A DNA stretch of 28,775 nucleotides, taken from NCBI GenBank assembly GCA_040881175.1, contig JBBEDS010000011.1, positions 1 to 28,775 on the forward strand, in the 5' to 3' direction. How positions within the stretch are numbered: the first letter of the stretch is position 1; every line of letters starts with the position of its first letter. This DNA is from JBBEDS01 sp040881175. Lineage in GTDB: Bacteria; Patescibacteriota; Minisyncoccia; 2-02-FULL-40-12; IGHO2-01-FULL-4-A. The translations under genes were made by a program, and so were the position numbers. The notes beneath the pieces were generated by a model, which worked only from the letters and a program-made list of their open reading frames with translations, did no database searches and had not been told where the DNA came from. This document shows, in pieces, positions 15,494 to 21,700 of the stretch.

Positions 15494-15515
15494 GTTAACT
15501 TTTCGCATTCAGTTA

Positions 15516-15803
15516 ATGGCTACAAAATTATACATAGGCGGTTTGCCATATGAAACGACTGACGAGAGATTGAAAGAAGTCTTCTCTCAGGCTGGGGAAG
15601 TAACTTCAGCCAATGTCATTATTGACAAGATGTCAGGTCGTTCAAGAGGCTTCGGATTCGTGGAAATGTCCAACGATGAAGATGCAGCTAAAGCTATTGA
15701 AATGTTCAATGGCAACGACTTCGATGGCAGGAATATCGTCGTCAACGAAGCCAGACCGATGGAGCCAAGAGCTCCTCGTGGTGGCGGAAGGCGCGACTTC
15801 TAA
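15516..15803 (+). CDS. Small RNA-binding protein with one RRM domain
   Basis: A 95-residue protein made of one RNA recognition motif and a short basic Gly/Arg tail (PRAPRGGGRRDF). RNP2 is LYIGGL (5-10) and RNP1 is RSRGFGFVEM (about 42-51), both with the aromatic residues that stack on RNA. It resembles the cyanobacterial-type single-RRM proteins, which are often cold-induced RNA chaperones; that role here is inference. The ATG at 15516 starts directly at the RRM; an in-frame TTG at 15492 lies in the terminator and is rejected. Expression may depend on read-through of the upstream terminator. Confidence 0.92.
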   Translation: MATKLYIGGLPYETTDERLKEVFSQAGEVTSANVIIDKMSGRSRGFGFVEMSNDEDAAKAIEMFNGNDFDGRNIVVNEARPMEPRAPRGGGRRDF

Positions 15804-15811
15804 CGCTAAAT

Positions 15812-15839
15812 AAAAATCCCCGCATTCGCGGGGGTTTTT
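15812..15839. terminator. Bidirectional intrinsic terminator between convergent genes
   Basis: Stem AAAAATCCCCGC / GCGGGG(G)TTTTT with an ATTC loop. A-rich and T-rich arms allow use by the RRM gene (+) and by the small membrane protein gene (-). Confidence 0.92.
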
Positions 15840-15844
15840 GTTTT

Positions 15845-16273
15845 TTAGGACCCCGTCACTGGGGGGCAAACGAGGGGAGTAGATGATTCTTTAGATTGCA
15901 GGTGATCTGCCGGAAAAGGAGTCTTATCTATCAGAGAATCTATAATCTTACCGACTTGGGACTTAATTATTCCCGAGTCTTGCTTGCTCTCAGTAAGACT
16001 CTTCAAAAGTTCTTTGGACTTCTGTACAAGATCCTTACTGCTAGCTATTTTAGTCTGGAAGTCAGGATTGTCGCTTGATCCCGAGAGGCTGTCTACGCTA
16101 CTGCTCAATGCATCTAAATTTAATGTTAACTCCCCAAGTAATCGCCTCTCTTTGGCTACTGGATTGATAGTTTCGATAACCTTTTGTTTTAACTCGGGAG
16201 CGCGGTTGAGCACAAATCCACCGACGACAGCGGCTATCAAAACGATGAATAATGTTTTGATCGCGAGGGCCAT
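15845..16273 (-). CDS. Small single-pass membrane protein, function unknown
   Basis: A 142-residue protein with one N-terminal hydrophobic helix (ALAIKTLFIVLIAAVVGGFVL, broken at about residue 22), then a polar helical region likely to form a coiled coil (LLGELTLNLDALSSSVDSL; KDLVQKSKELLKSL), and a Pro/Ser tail ending CPPVTGS. Topology suggests an anchored extracytoplasmic or surface protein. I recognise no family. The start at 16273 is chosen because it places the hydrophobic helix at the N-terminus; the frame is open 32 codons further, but that extension runs into the divergent promoter region and is not protein-like. Confidence 0.65.
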   Translation of the reverse strand: MALAIKTLFIVLIAAVVGGFVLNRAPELKQKVIETINPVAKERRLLGELTLNLDALSSSVDSLSGSSDNPDFQTKIASSKDLVQKSKELLKSLTESKQDSGIIKSQVGKIIDSLIDKTPFPADHLQSKESSTPLVCPPVTGS

Positions 16274-16312
16274 ATATACCCGAATATTAACACAAAAAGT
16301 TTCTACATTCCG

Positions 16313-16341
16313 TTGACAAATGATCTGTTTTCTGGTATTTA
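16313..16341 (+). promoter_or_regulatory. Predicted promoter of the exported-protein gene pair
   Basis: Consensus TTGACA (16313-16318), a 17-base spacer and TATTTA (16336-16341). The leader is about 30 nt and carries AGGAGG at 16370-16375, 4 nt before the ATG at 16380. Confidence 0.7.
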
Positions 16342-16379
16342 TTAACAACAACCAGTAGTTCTTTGCCATAGGAGGTCCA

Positions 16380-17141
16380 ATGAAAATCAGCTACCTTGTT
16401 TGGATATGCTGCATATTGGGCCTTACGATTAGCCCAATATTCGGACAAGAAGCAGAGTCGTTTAACCCCGATGAAGTCATCCAGAGATTTTTGGAGAAGG
16501 CTGAGGCCGACTCCAAGTATATCGGAGACAACTACACGCATTACGAAAGGGAGCATACGACCGACTTCAAGGACGGCGTCGCCCATAAGAAGAGGGAAGA
16601 GCATTACTTTGTAGAGAAGAAGCTCGGTCAGGAGAAGCCTGGTCTGTATAAGACTCTAATGCTCTTGAACGGCTCTCCGCCCAAAAAGCAGAGAGTGGAA
16701 TTCAAGGAGGAGTCCTTCTCTATCAGCAAGAAATTTCTGAGCAGGTACGACTTTGCCTTTATAGGTGAAGAGACTGTCGGAGTAGCAAGCTGTTGGCTGT
16801 TTGAATTCAAGGGCAAGCCAGGCTACCCCGAAGAGAAGAAGCAGGACAGAGTGCTCAATAACCTGGAGGGTCGGGTCTGGATAGAAATAGAGACCCACAG
16901 CTTCAAGAAATTAGTTTTTAATCTGGCTGACGATGTTGATTTCGCCTCCCCCGGTTTTATGGGAGCGAAAGTCAATAAAGTCGACGGAGTTGTTGAGGCG
17001 ACAACCATCGAGGGGCAATTTGCTGTCAGCTTCGCCGAGGTTGAGTATAGGTACTCTGCAAGAGCATTCTTCTTCCCGATAGACGGGCACTCGAAGAAGA
17101 CTATCTACTACGAAAAATACGAAAGGAGGAATGAACAATGA
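16380..17141 (+). CDS. Exported protein resembling LolA-like outer-membrane lipoprotein sorting families
   Basis: A 253-residue protein with a clear signal peptide (about 1-22, GLTISPIFG before QEAES). The mature part is rich in beta-like segments: YTHYEREHTTDF, DFAFIGEETVGVASCWLFEF, KPGYPEEKKQDRVLNNLEGR, VWIEIETHSFKKLVFNLADD. The order of a conserved 'GRVWIE' strand after a GxP-rich loop recalls exported LolA/LolB-like proteins known from Acidobacteria and other diderms; this rests on memory of the pattern. Such a protein is odd in a CPR-like genome. It has its own consensus promoter, a canonical ribosome binding site, and many G/C-ending codons (AAG, GAG, GAC) unlike gatC or trxB. It overlaps the next gene by 4 nt. 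Confidence 0.75.
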   Translation: MKISYLVWICCILGLTISPIFGQEAESFNPDEVIQRFLEKAEADSKYIGDNYTHYEREHTTDFKDGVAHKKREEHYFVEKKLGQEKPGLYKTLMLLNGSPPKKQRVEFKEESFSISKKFLSRYDFAFIGEETVGVASCWLFEFKGKPGYPEEKKQDRVLNNLEGRVWIEIETHSFKKLVFNLADDVDFASPGFMGAKVNKVDGVVEATTIEGQFAVSFAEVEYRYSARAFFFPIDGHSKKTIYYEKYERRNEQ

Positions 17142-17353
17142 GAAAAGAGATGAAAAACCTTGGGCTCATCACCGCAACGGTGTTTCTATTCATCCTTGGT
17201 CTCGGCTCGCTGATCAGTTTCATAAGGGACTTTTCCCTTATTGTCGAGACTTCGTATGTGCTGGTGGGGGTATCTTTTACGCTTAGCGTGGTGCTTCTTG
17301 CCGCCGCTATTCATTTGGGTAACATCTACTTTCGAAGAATGGGGCACCGCTAG
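17138..17353 (+). CDS. Small protein with two membrane helices, function unknown
   Basis: A 71-residue protein with two hydrophobic helices (about 8-27 and 38-60: LGLITATVFLFILGLGSLI and a segment ending LLAAAIHLG) and basic ends. AAAGGAGG at 17122-17129 lies 8 nt before the ATG, and the start overlaps the preceding stop by 4 nt, so it is coupled to the exported-protein gene and probably works with it. I recognise no family. Confidence 0.75.
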   Translation: MRKEMKNLGLITATVFLFILGLGSLISFIRDFSLIVETSYVLVGVSFTLSVVLLAAAIHLGNIYFRRMGHR

Positions 17354-17365
17354 GTGCCCTTTTTT
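17342..17365 (+). terminator. Intrinsic terminator after the exported-protein pair
   Basis: Perfect 7-bp stem GGGCACC / GGTGCCC, loop GCTA, then six T. The stop codon of the small membrane protein lies inside the hairpin. Confidence 0.93.
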
Positions 17366-17391
17366 GTTGTTCGTAATATGTGTGGTATACT
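17364..17391 (+). promoter_or_regulatory. Predicted leaderless promoter of the glutaredoxin gene
   Basis: TTGTTG (17364-17369), a 16-base spacer and TATACT (17386-17391). The ATG at 17398 follows only 6 nt after the -10 box, as expected for a leaderless mRNA. The -35 region overlaps the T tract of the preceding terminator. Confidence 0.6.
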
Positions 17392-17397
17392 AAATTT

Positions 17398-17646
17398 ATG
17401 GAAAAAATAAATAAAAAAGTGGAAATATACACGACTCCTACTTGCGCCTATTGCAAGATGGCAAAAGAGTATTTTAAGCAAAAAGAAATTGAGTATACTG
17501 AATATGACGTTGCCAAAGATACGGCAAAACGACAGGAGATGGTAGATAAAACTCAACAATTTGGCGTCCCCGTCATACTTATTGACGGCAAAGTAGTTAT
17601 TGGCTTTGATAAAGCCAAGATAAATGAACTCCTTGGTATCAACTAA
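17398..17646 (+). CDS. Glutaredoxin-like thiol-disulfide protein
   Basis: An 82-residue thioredoxin-fold protein of glutaredoxin/NrdH type. Active site CAYC follows VEIYTTPT (residues 8-18), and the cis-proline is in FGVPVILIDGK. KVVIGFDKAKI fits the end of the fold. It would reduce disulfides or supply electrons to ribonucleotide reductase. The start at 17398 is chosen over an ATG at 17380 because the earlier one lies before the -10 box. The AhpF/TrxR-like enzyme at 20329 is a candidate electron donor. Confidence 0.92.
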   Translation: MEKINKKVEIYTTPTCAYCKMAKEYFKQKEIEYTEYDVAKDTAKRQEMVDKTQQFGVPVILIDGKVVIGFDKAKINELLGIN

Positions 17647-17666
17647 TCAACTGGGCATTGCAATAT

Positions 17667-17695
17667 TTGACTCGGTACCAACCTGGCCTTAATTT
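17667..17695 (+). promoter_or_regulatory. Predicted promoter of the superoxide dismutase gene
   Basis: TTGACT (17667-17672), a 17-base spacer and TAATTT (17690-17695). The leader would be about 14 nt, without a Shine-Dalgarno. Confidence 0.55.
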
Positions 17696-17715
17696 TGCAT
17701 ATCTAGGTATTAAAA

Positions 17716-18333
17716 ATGTACGAACAAAAACCATTGCCGTTTGATAAAGAGCTCGACGGTATTTCAAAAAAGACAAATGATATTCACTACGGTAAGCTCT
17801 ACAAGGGTTATGTTGATAAGGCTAATGAGATTAATGAGAAGCTGGGTGCGCTGAGGAAAGAAATGCTTTCCGGCGAAGAACCTGGAGGTAATCAGACATA
17901 CAGCAAGCTGAGAGCTTTGAAACAGGGAGAAACATTTGCTGTAAATGGCATATATCTCCACGAGTGGTTTTTTGGAGTTCTCGGTGGGGACGGAGACCAC
18001 AGTAAGGGTGCTGAACTTGTCGATGCGATCAATGCAAAATGGGGTTCTGTCGAAGATTTTATTAAATATTTTACTGAGGCGGCAATGGCTGCCAGGGGCT
18101 GGGCAATTTTAGCCTGGGATCCGAAAGCGGTGGAATTAAAACAATATAACGGAGACGTGCATAATCAAGCGGTATGGGGAGCTATGCCAGTGATAGCGCT
18201 GGATGTGTATGAGCACGCATACTTTATTGATCACGGTTCCGACAGGAAAGCATATATCCAAGCATTTTTTAAAAATCTTGATTGGGCTGTAGCTAATGAA
18301 TTTTTCAAGAAAGCTAGTGCCGTAACTCTCTAA
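17716..18333 (+). CDS. Iron/manganese superoxide dismutase
   Basis: A 205-residue SodFM enzyme converting superoxide to oxygen and hydrogen peroxide. The four metal ligands are visible: His in NDIHYGK, His in YLHEWFFG, and Asp and His in DVYEHAYF. The gateway tyrosine is kept in KGYVDKANEIN, but the usual HH pair before it reads LY. ARGWAILAWDP matches the conserved GWAWL region. No signal peptide, so it is cytoplasmic. Metal choice (Fe or Mn) cannot be told from this. It has its own promoter and terminator. Confidence 0.93.
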   Translation: MYEQKPLPFDKELDGISKKTNDIHYGKLYKGYVDKANEINEKLGALRKEMLSGEEPGGNQTYSKLRALKQGETFAVNGIYLHEWFFGVLGGDGDHSKGAELVDAINAKWGSVEDFIKYFTEAAMAARGWAILAWDPKAVELKQYNGDVHNQAVWGAMPVIALDVYEHAYFIDHGSDRKAYIQAFFKNLDWAVANEFFKKASAVTL

Positions 18334-18345
18334 ACGGGTGTTAAC

Positions 18346-18373
18346 AAAAAGCCAACTCCACTGTTGGTTTTTT
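18346..18373 (+). terminator. Intrinsic terminator after the superoxide dismutase gene
   Basis: Stem AAAAAGCCAAC / GTTGGTTTTTT with a 6-nt loop (TCCACT), ending in a T tract. Confidence 0.9.
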
Positions 18374-18393
18374 GTTTCGGGATTAGGTATAAT
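18364..18393 (+). promoter_or_regulatory. Predicted promoter of the gap-broken membrane gene
   Basis: TTGGTT (18364-18369), an 18-base spacer and a perfect TATAAT (18388-18393). The leader contains AGAGGAG (18409-18415), 7 nt before the GTG at 18423. Confidence 0.6.
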
Positions 18394-18422
18394 TCATAAA
18401 AACTTTCCAGAGGAGTTAAAAA

Positions 18423-18584
18423 GTGAGAGCTATACTCTGGCTAGATCTGGGAACCTTGAGGTTCTTTAACAAAATATCGAAAGATTTGAGCTGGCTGACT
18501 GGCTTTAGCAATTTTGTTTGGGCGAGAATAAGCTTGGCAATTTGTGCCTGGGCACTTTTCAAGATCCAGTCCAGCATTTTCGGG
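18423..18584 (+). CDS. N-terminal fragment of a membrane protein, perhaps PAP2-like, cut by a gap
   Basis: The first 54 residues are visible before the N run: MRAILWLDLGTLRFFNKISK, a short polar stretch, and a hydrophobic helix (ARISLAICAWALFKI). The 'DLGTLRFFN' opening resembles PAP2-family phosphatases such as undecaprenyl-diphosphatases, but no catalytic motif is in view, so this is a guess. A GTG start is supported by AGAGGAG 7 nt upstream. The rest is lost in the gap. Confidence 0.55.
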
Positions 18585-18684
18585 NNNNNNNNNNNNNNNN
18601 NNNNNNNNNNNNNNNNNNNNNNNNNNNNNNNNNNNNNNNNNNNNNNNNNNNNNNNNNNNNNNNNNNNNNNNNNNNNNNNNNNNN
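18585..18684. other. Assembly gap (100 N) without matching flanks
   Basis: Unlike the other two N runs, the sequence on the left (ending CAGCATTTTCGGG) is not repeated on the right (starting ATCTGTTGGGCG). The size 100 is therefore a placeholder and missing sequence of unknown length is expected. Confidence 0.9.
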
Positions 18685-18801
18685 ATCTGTTGGGCGTACT
18701 TTCTTAGTATCGACAGACCTCCATTCCAGCGGTCAGGGGCTTGGCAACGAGTAAAGAGGTTTTTTGCACCTGCAGTACCATCAACTGTAGGTAACAACTA
18801 A
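18685..18801 (+). CDS. C-terminal fragment of a membrane protein after the gap
   Basis: The most protein-like frame after the N run reads ICWAYFLSIDRPPFQRSG and ends ..FFAPAVPSTVGNN with TAA at 18799-18801, right before a terminator. It looks like the end of a hydrophobic helix followed by a basic tail. It could be the end of the gene that starts at 18423, if the real gap length keeps the frame, or of another gene lost in the gap. Confidence 0.4.
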   Translation: MCWAYFLSIDRPPFQRSGAWQRVKRFFAPAVPSTVGNN

Positions 18802-18811
18802 TTTTTCGCAT

Positions 18812-18830
18812 CCCGCATTCTTGCGGGTTT
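18812..18830 (+). terminator. Intrinsic terminator after the gap-broken gene
   Basis: Stem CCCGC / GCGGG with a 6-nt loop, followed by TTTT. It lies 10 nt after the stop at 18801 and 5 nt from the 3' end of the convergent mannosyltransferase gene. Confidence 0.75.
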
Positions 18831-18834
18831 TCTC

Positions 18835-20274
18835 TTACCTCCAAGTAGCAAACCAAACCCTGGCATCGTAGCCTTTCTCAGATAGAGGCAGGCCGTAGGT
18901 TAATGGCGAGAAGAACAGGAAGGCTGCCAGACCGGCGATGAATATGAATAAGAATATTCTTTTCCTATTACCCGACGTGTCTACGAGGTAGGCGAGGGCC
19001 ATAATGGCAAAAACCATGGCGGTCATATAGTGGTACAGGAACATGACGCGATCTATACCGACAAAAGGCAGGAGGTTAAAGATAAATCCTGCCGATAAGA
19101 GAAGAAAGACTTTAGGATATTCAAAAAATCTTTTTCGAATGTAATTAAATACAGATCTGGACAACTCCAAGAGCATAAACAGCATAGCTATTGTTGATGC
19201 CCACCAAATGATGGGATTGCCTATCAAATATATTCTGGACTGCTCCAATATTTGACCGCCTTCATTCCGCTCTTGATGCCCGTTCCAGTAATATATCGGG
19301 CGGGTCATGAAGGGCCAAGTGTACCATGCGCTGGAATAAGGGTGGCCTGCACTGAGTCGTGCATTGGATTGATACATCTCCACGTTTAATTCTTTGAATT
19401 TCTCGAATATATTTAATGGTTCAACGTTCTCATCGAATTCGTGGACGCTGCCAGAGAGAGTTTTCTGGAATTCTCTGGACATGAATGCGTCACCGGAGCC
19501 CGAATTTCGAAGTAGCTCTATATGTATCGCAAAAAAAGAGAAATATATGGCAGCGGGTAATATGAGCAGAATAACTAACCTTTTCAGCAGATAGGGGGAG
19601 AGGCGGGCTATTAGATATGAGCGCAGATGCATCAAGGAATGATTGGGCATAGAATCTGACCTCATCGTCTTAAGAATGTCCCAGGCCTCCATCAGGACTA
19701 TTAGGCCTAGGAAAGTTGCCCCAGTCCATTTCACAGAAACTGCCAGGGCCGCTAAGATGCCGCTAGCTGCCAGATAGCCCAGGCTTTTGCTCTTCCTATA
19801 CTTGAAGTAAGAAAGAAGGGCTGAGAAGCCAAAAAGGAGAAGGAACGAATCGAGAAGAATAAATCGGGATTGGACCAGAAGAGAGTTTTCTATAGCCAAG
19901 AACGCTCCGGCCGCGAAAGCCGCTCGCCTGGAAAGGCCGAGCTGTAGCATTAAGAAGTAGATAATTATGGGCAGCAATGCGCCGGCTAACATCGGTAGAA
20001 GGCGCAGCCAGAGATACGATCTGTCGTTAAACTCTTGGCCGATATCCGAGAAACTGAAACCTGGCTCGAATCCTGCCAGGTAGCCCACTCCGGACATCAA
20101 TAGTTTTCCGAGCGGAGGATGGATGTCGAAGAAGTATTCGTGAGTGAAGTACCCAGAGATAAATTTACCAAAATGGACCTCGTCAAAGACAGTCTGGTCT
20201 GGGTGACCGAAAAACACAAAATGGGTCAATAATGTTAGAACGGTGAGTAGTATTAGAGGCCAACTTCTTCGCAT
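18835..20274 (-). CDS. Protein O-mannosyltransferase family (GT39, PMT) membrane glycosyltransferase
   Basis: A 479-residue multi-pass membrane protein that would transfer mannose, or a similar sugar, from a polyprenyl-phosphate donor to exported proteins. Family marks: the acidic pair in TVFDEVHFGKF (first external loop), DIHPPLGKLL, SRFILLDSFLLLF and VSVKWTGATFLG. The C-terminal half has the four-helix PMT region, with PFVGIDRVMFLYHYMTAM. Length is at the short end for bacterial PMTs and no MIR domain is present. The minus-strand ATG has TAATCT 6 nt upstream, so this mRNA may also be leaderless. It is monocistronic and convergent with the gap-broken gene. Confidence 0.9.
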   Translation of the reverse strand: MRRSWPLILLTVLTLLTHFVFFGHPDQTVFDEVHFGKFISGYFTHEYFFDIHPPLGKLLMSGVGYLAGFEPGFSFSDIGQEFNDRSYLWLRLLPMLAGALLPIIIYFLMLQLGLSRRAAFAAGAFLAIENSLLVQSRFILLDSFLLLFGFSALLSYFKYRKSKSLGYLAASGILAALAVSVKWTGATFLGLIVLMEAWDILKTMRSDSMPNHSLMHLRSYLIARLSPYLLKRLVILLILPAAIYFSFFAIHIELLRNSGSGDAFMSREFQKTLSGSVHEFDENVEPLNIFEKFKELNVEMYQSNARLSAGHPYSSAWYTWPFMTRPIYYWNGHQERNEGGQILEQSRIYLIGNPIIWWASTIAMLFMLLELSRSVFNYIRKRFFEYPKVFLLLSAGFIFNLLPFVGIDRVMFLYHYMTAMVFAIMALAYLVDTSGNRKRIFLFIFIAGLAAFLFFSPLTYGLPLSEKGYDARVWFATWR

Positions 20275-20295
20275 ATATTAAGATTATTACAGATT

Positions 20296-20322
20296 TTGAA
20301 AAAATAGAAGTTATGTTAGAAT
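20296..20322 (+). promoter_or_regulatory. Predicted leaderless, extended -10 promoter of the sugar/redox operon
   Basis: TAGAAT at 20317-20322, with TG one base upstream (extended -10), lies 6 nt before the ATG at 20329. TTGAAA at 20296-20301 is a possible -35 with a short 15-base spacer. This would drive the seven-gene block. Confidence 0.55.
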
Positions 20323-20328
20323 ACAAGT

Positions 20329-21255
20329 ATGTTAGACCTACTCATAATTGGCGGTTCTGCTGCCGCAACATCAGCTGGAATATATGCTGCAAGGCGTGGT
20401 TTGAATTTCAAGATAATCTCCAAAGATTTTGGCGGAGAGGTCGCGACGTCGGGAGAAATAGGTAATTGGCCTGGCATGAATGAAACTGACGGCATAACTT
20501 TGTCTCAGAAATTCAAAGAGCACCTGGAGTTCTATAAAGTCGACATGGAAGACGGAGTAGAAGTCGATAAGATCATCAAAAAAGAGGACGGCACCTTCTG
20601 CGTTAAAACAAAAGGCGGTGGTGATTGTGAATATGCTGCCAAAGCCGTGATCGTAACTACCGGAGTTCACCCGAGGAAGTTAAACATTCCCGGCGAAGAG
20701 GAGATGCGCAACAAGGGCGTAAGCTACTGCACTACATGCGACGGACCGCTGTTTTCCGGCAAAGTCACTGCTACTATAGGCGGAGGCAACTCGGCCCTGG
20801 AGTCGGCTTTAATGCTCGCCGATATTTCTGAGAAAGTATACGTCATAAACAAGAATCCGGAGTTCAAAGGTGATAACCTTCTGATAAAAAAACTGGAAAC
20901 CAAAAAGAATGTCGAGAAGATATTTAATGCCAATACCACCGAGATTATTGGAGATAGATTTGTCTCCAGTTTGAAATATACAGATAAAGACGGCAAGGAA
21001 CAGGAGCTGAAGGTTGATGGCATATTTATACATATCGGCCAAATTCCAAATTCAGATATTTTGCCGGATGAAACTGAGAAAAATAAATTCGGAGAGGTCA
21101 TGGTAAGCAAGAATTGCGAAACAAATATACCGGGTCTTTATGCGGCCGGAGATGTGACCGATATCCCATTCAAGCAAATTGTGATGGCTGCTGGCCAGGG
21201 AACTTGCGCATTGCTGAGTGCCGTACAGTATCTGAATAAACTAGAACAGAAATGA
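20329..21255 (+). CDS. Thioredoxin reductase/AhpF-like flavoprotein disulfide reductase
   Basis: A 308-residue FAD enzyme of the low-molecular-weight thioredoxin reductase type. FAD site GGSAAATSAGIYAARR (8-23), redox pair CTTC in SYCTTCDGPLF, second nucleotide site IGGGNSALESALML, and C-terminal FAD motif YAAGDVTDIPFKQ. The usual NADPH-binding HRRxxxR is absent: after VYVI comes NKNPEFKGD, closer to the EFAPEMKAD of E. coli AhpF, an NADH enzyme. It lacks AhpF's N-terminal thioredoxin-fold domain. The likely role is to reduce a thioredoxin or glutaredoxin with NADH; partner and cofactor are inference. It overlaps rpiB by 4 nt. Confidence 0.9.
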   Translation: MLDLLIIGGSAAATSAGIYAARRGLNFKIISKDFGGEVATSGEIGNWPGMNETDGITLSQKFKEHLEFYKVDMEDGVEVDKIIKKEDGTFCVKTKGGGDCEYAAKAVIVTTGVHPRKLNIPGEEEMRNKGVSYCTTCDGPLFSGKVTATIGGGNSALESALMLADISEKVYVINKNPEFKGDNLLIKKLETKKNVEKIFNANTTEIIGDRFVSSLKYTDKDGKEQELKVDGIFIHIGQIPNSDILPDETEKNKFGEVMVSKNCETNIPGLYAAGDVTDIPFKQIVMAAGQGTCALLSAVQYLNKLEQK

Positions 21256-21692
21256 TCTATTTAGGCGCCGATCATCGAGGATATGAATTAAAAGAGAAGC
21301 TCAAGAAATTTCTTGAGGAGCTTGGCCATGACCATGAAGACATGGGGGCCTATGAATACAACAAAGATGACGACTACCCTGATTTCGCCAAGGCAGTAGC
21401 CGAGAAAGTAACTTCCGGGGAGGGGAACAAGGGAATCGTTGTTTGCGGTTCTGGAATAGGCATTGCCATTGCTGCAAACAAAGTAAAAGGTATTCGTGCC
21501 GGTACTGCCACAGACGCCAAACAAGCTAAAGATTCAGTAAATGATGAGGATCTGAATGTATTGGCCTTGCCTGCAGATTTCATTGATGAGAAGCAGGCCA
21601 AGGATATAGTCGAAGCTTTTTTAGACACTCCTTTCAGCGGTATTGAAAGACATGTCAGAAGGGTTAATAAAATAAAAGAATTAGAGAAATAA
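21252..21692 (+). CDS. rpiB: Ribose-5-phosphate isomerase B family (RpiB/LacAB)
   Basis: RpiB interconverts ribose 5-phosphate and ribulose 5-phosphate. The 146-residue protein has YLGADHRGYELKE at the start, the catalytic-loop cysteine in VVCGSGIGIAIAANKVKGIR, NVLALPADFI and the phosphate-binding arginines in ERHVRRV. The E. coli RQHNDTNVL segment, with the proton-donating histidine, reads VNDEDLNVL here, so His is lost and LacA/LacB-like or altered specificity is possible. Its start overlaps the preceding stop by 4 nt; with rpe at 23335 it forms the pentose-phosphate part of the operon. Confidence 0.88.
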   Translation: MIYLGADHRGYELKEKLKKFLEELGHDHEDMGAYEYNKDDDYPDFAKAVAEKVTSGEGNKGIVVCGSGIGIAIAANKVKGIRAGTATDAKQAKDSVNDEDLNVLALPADFIDEKQAKDIVEAFLDTPFSGIERHVRRVNKIKELEK

Positions 21693-21700
21693 ATATTAGT

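Noticed and set aside
15492..15515. Earlier start for the RRM protein
   Set aside because: The extension lies at the end of the terminator T tract, and the RRM begins right after the ATG at 15516.
16274..16369. 32-residue N-terminal extension of the small membrane protein
   Set aside because: It would put the signal-like helix inside the protein and overlaps the divergent promoter; composition is not protein-like.
17380..17397. ATG at 17380 as the glutaredoxin start
   Set aside because: It precedes the -10 box; the fold starts after the ATG at 17398.
18685..18754. Other plus-strand and minus-strand frames across the N run at 18585-18684
   Set aside because: They depend on translating N and on a placeholder gap length; none has a recognisable protein pattern.
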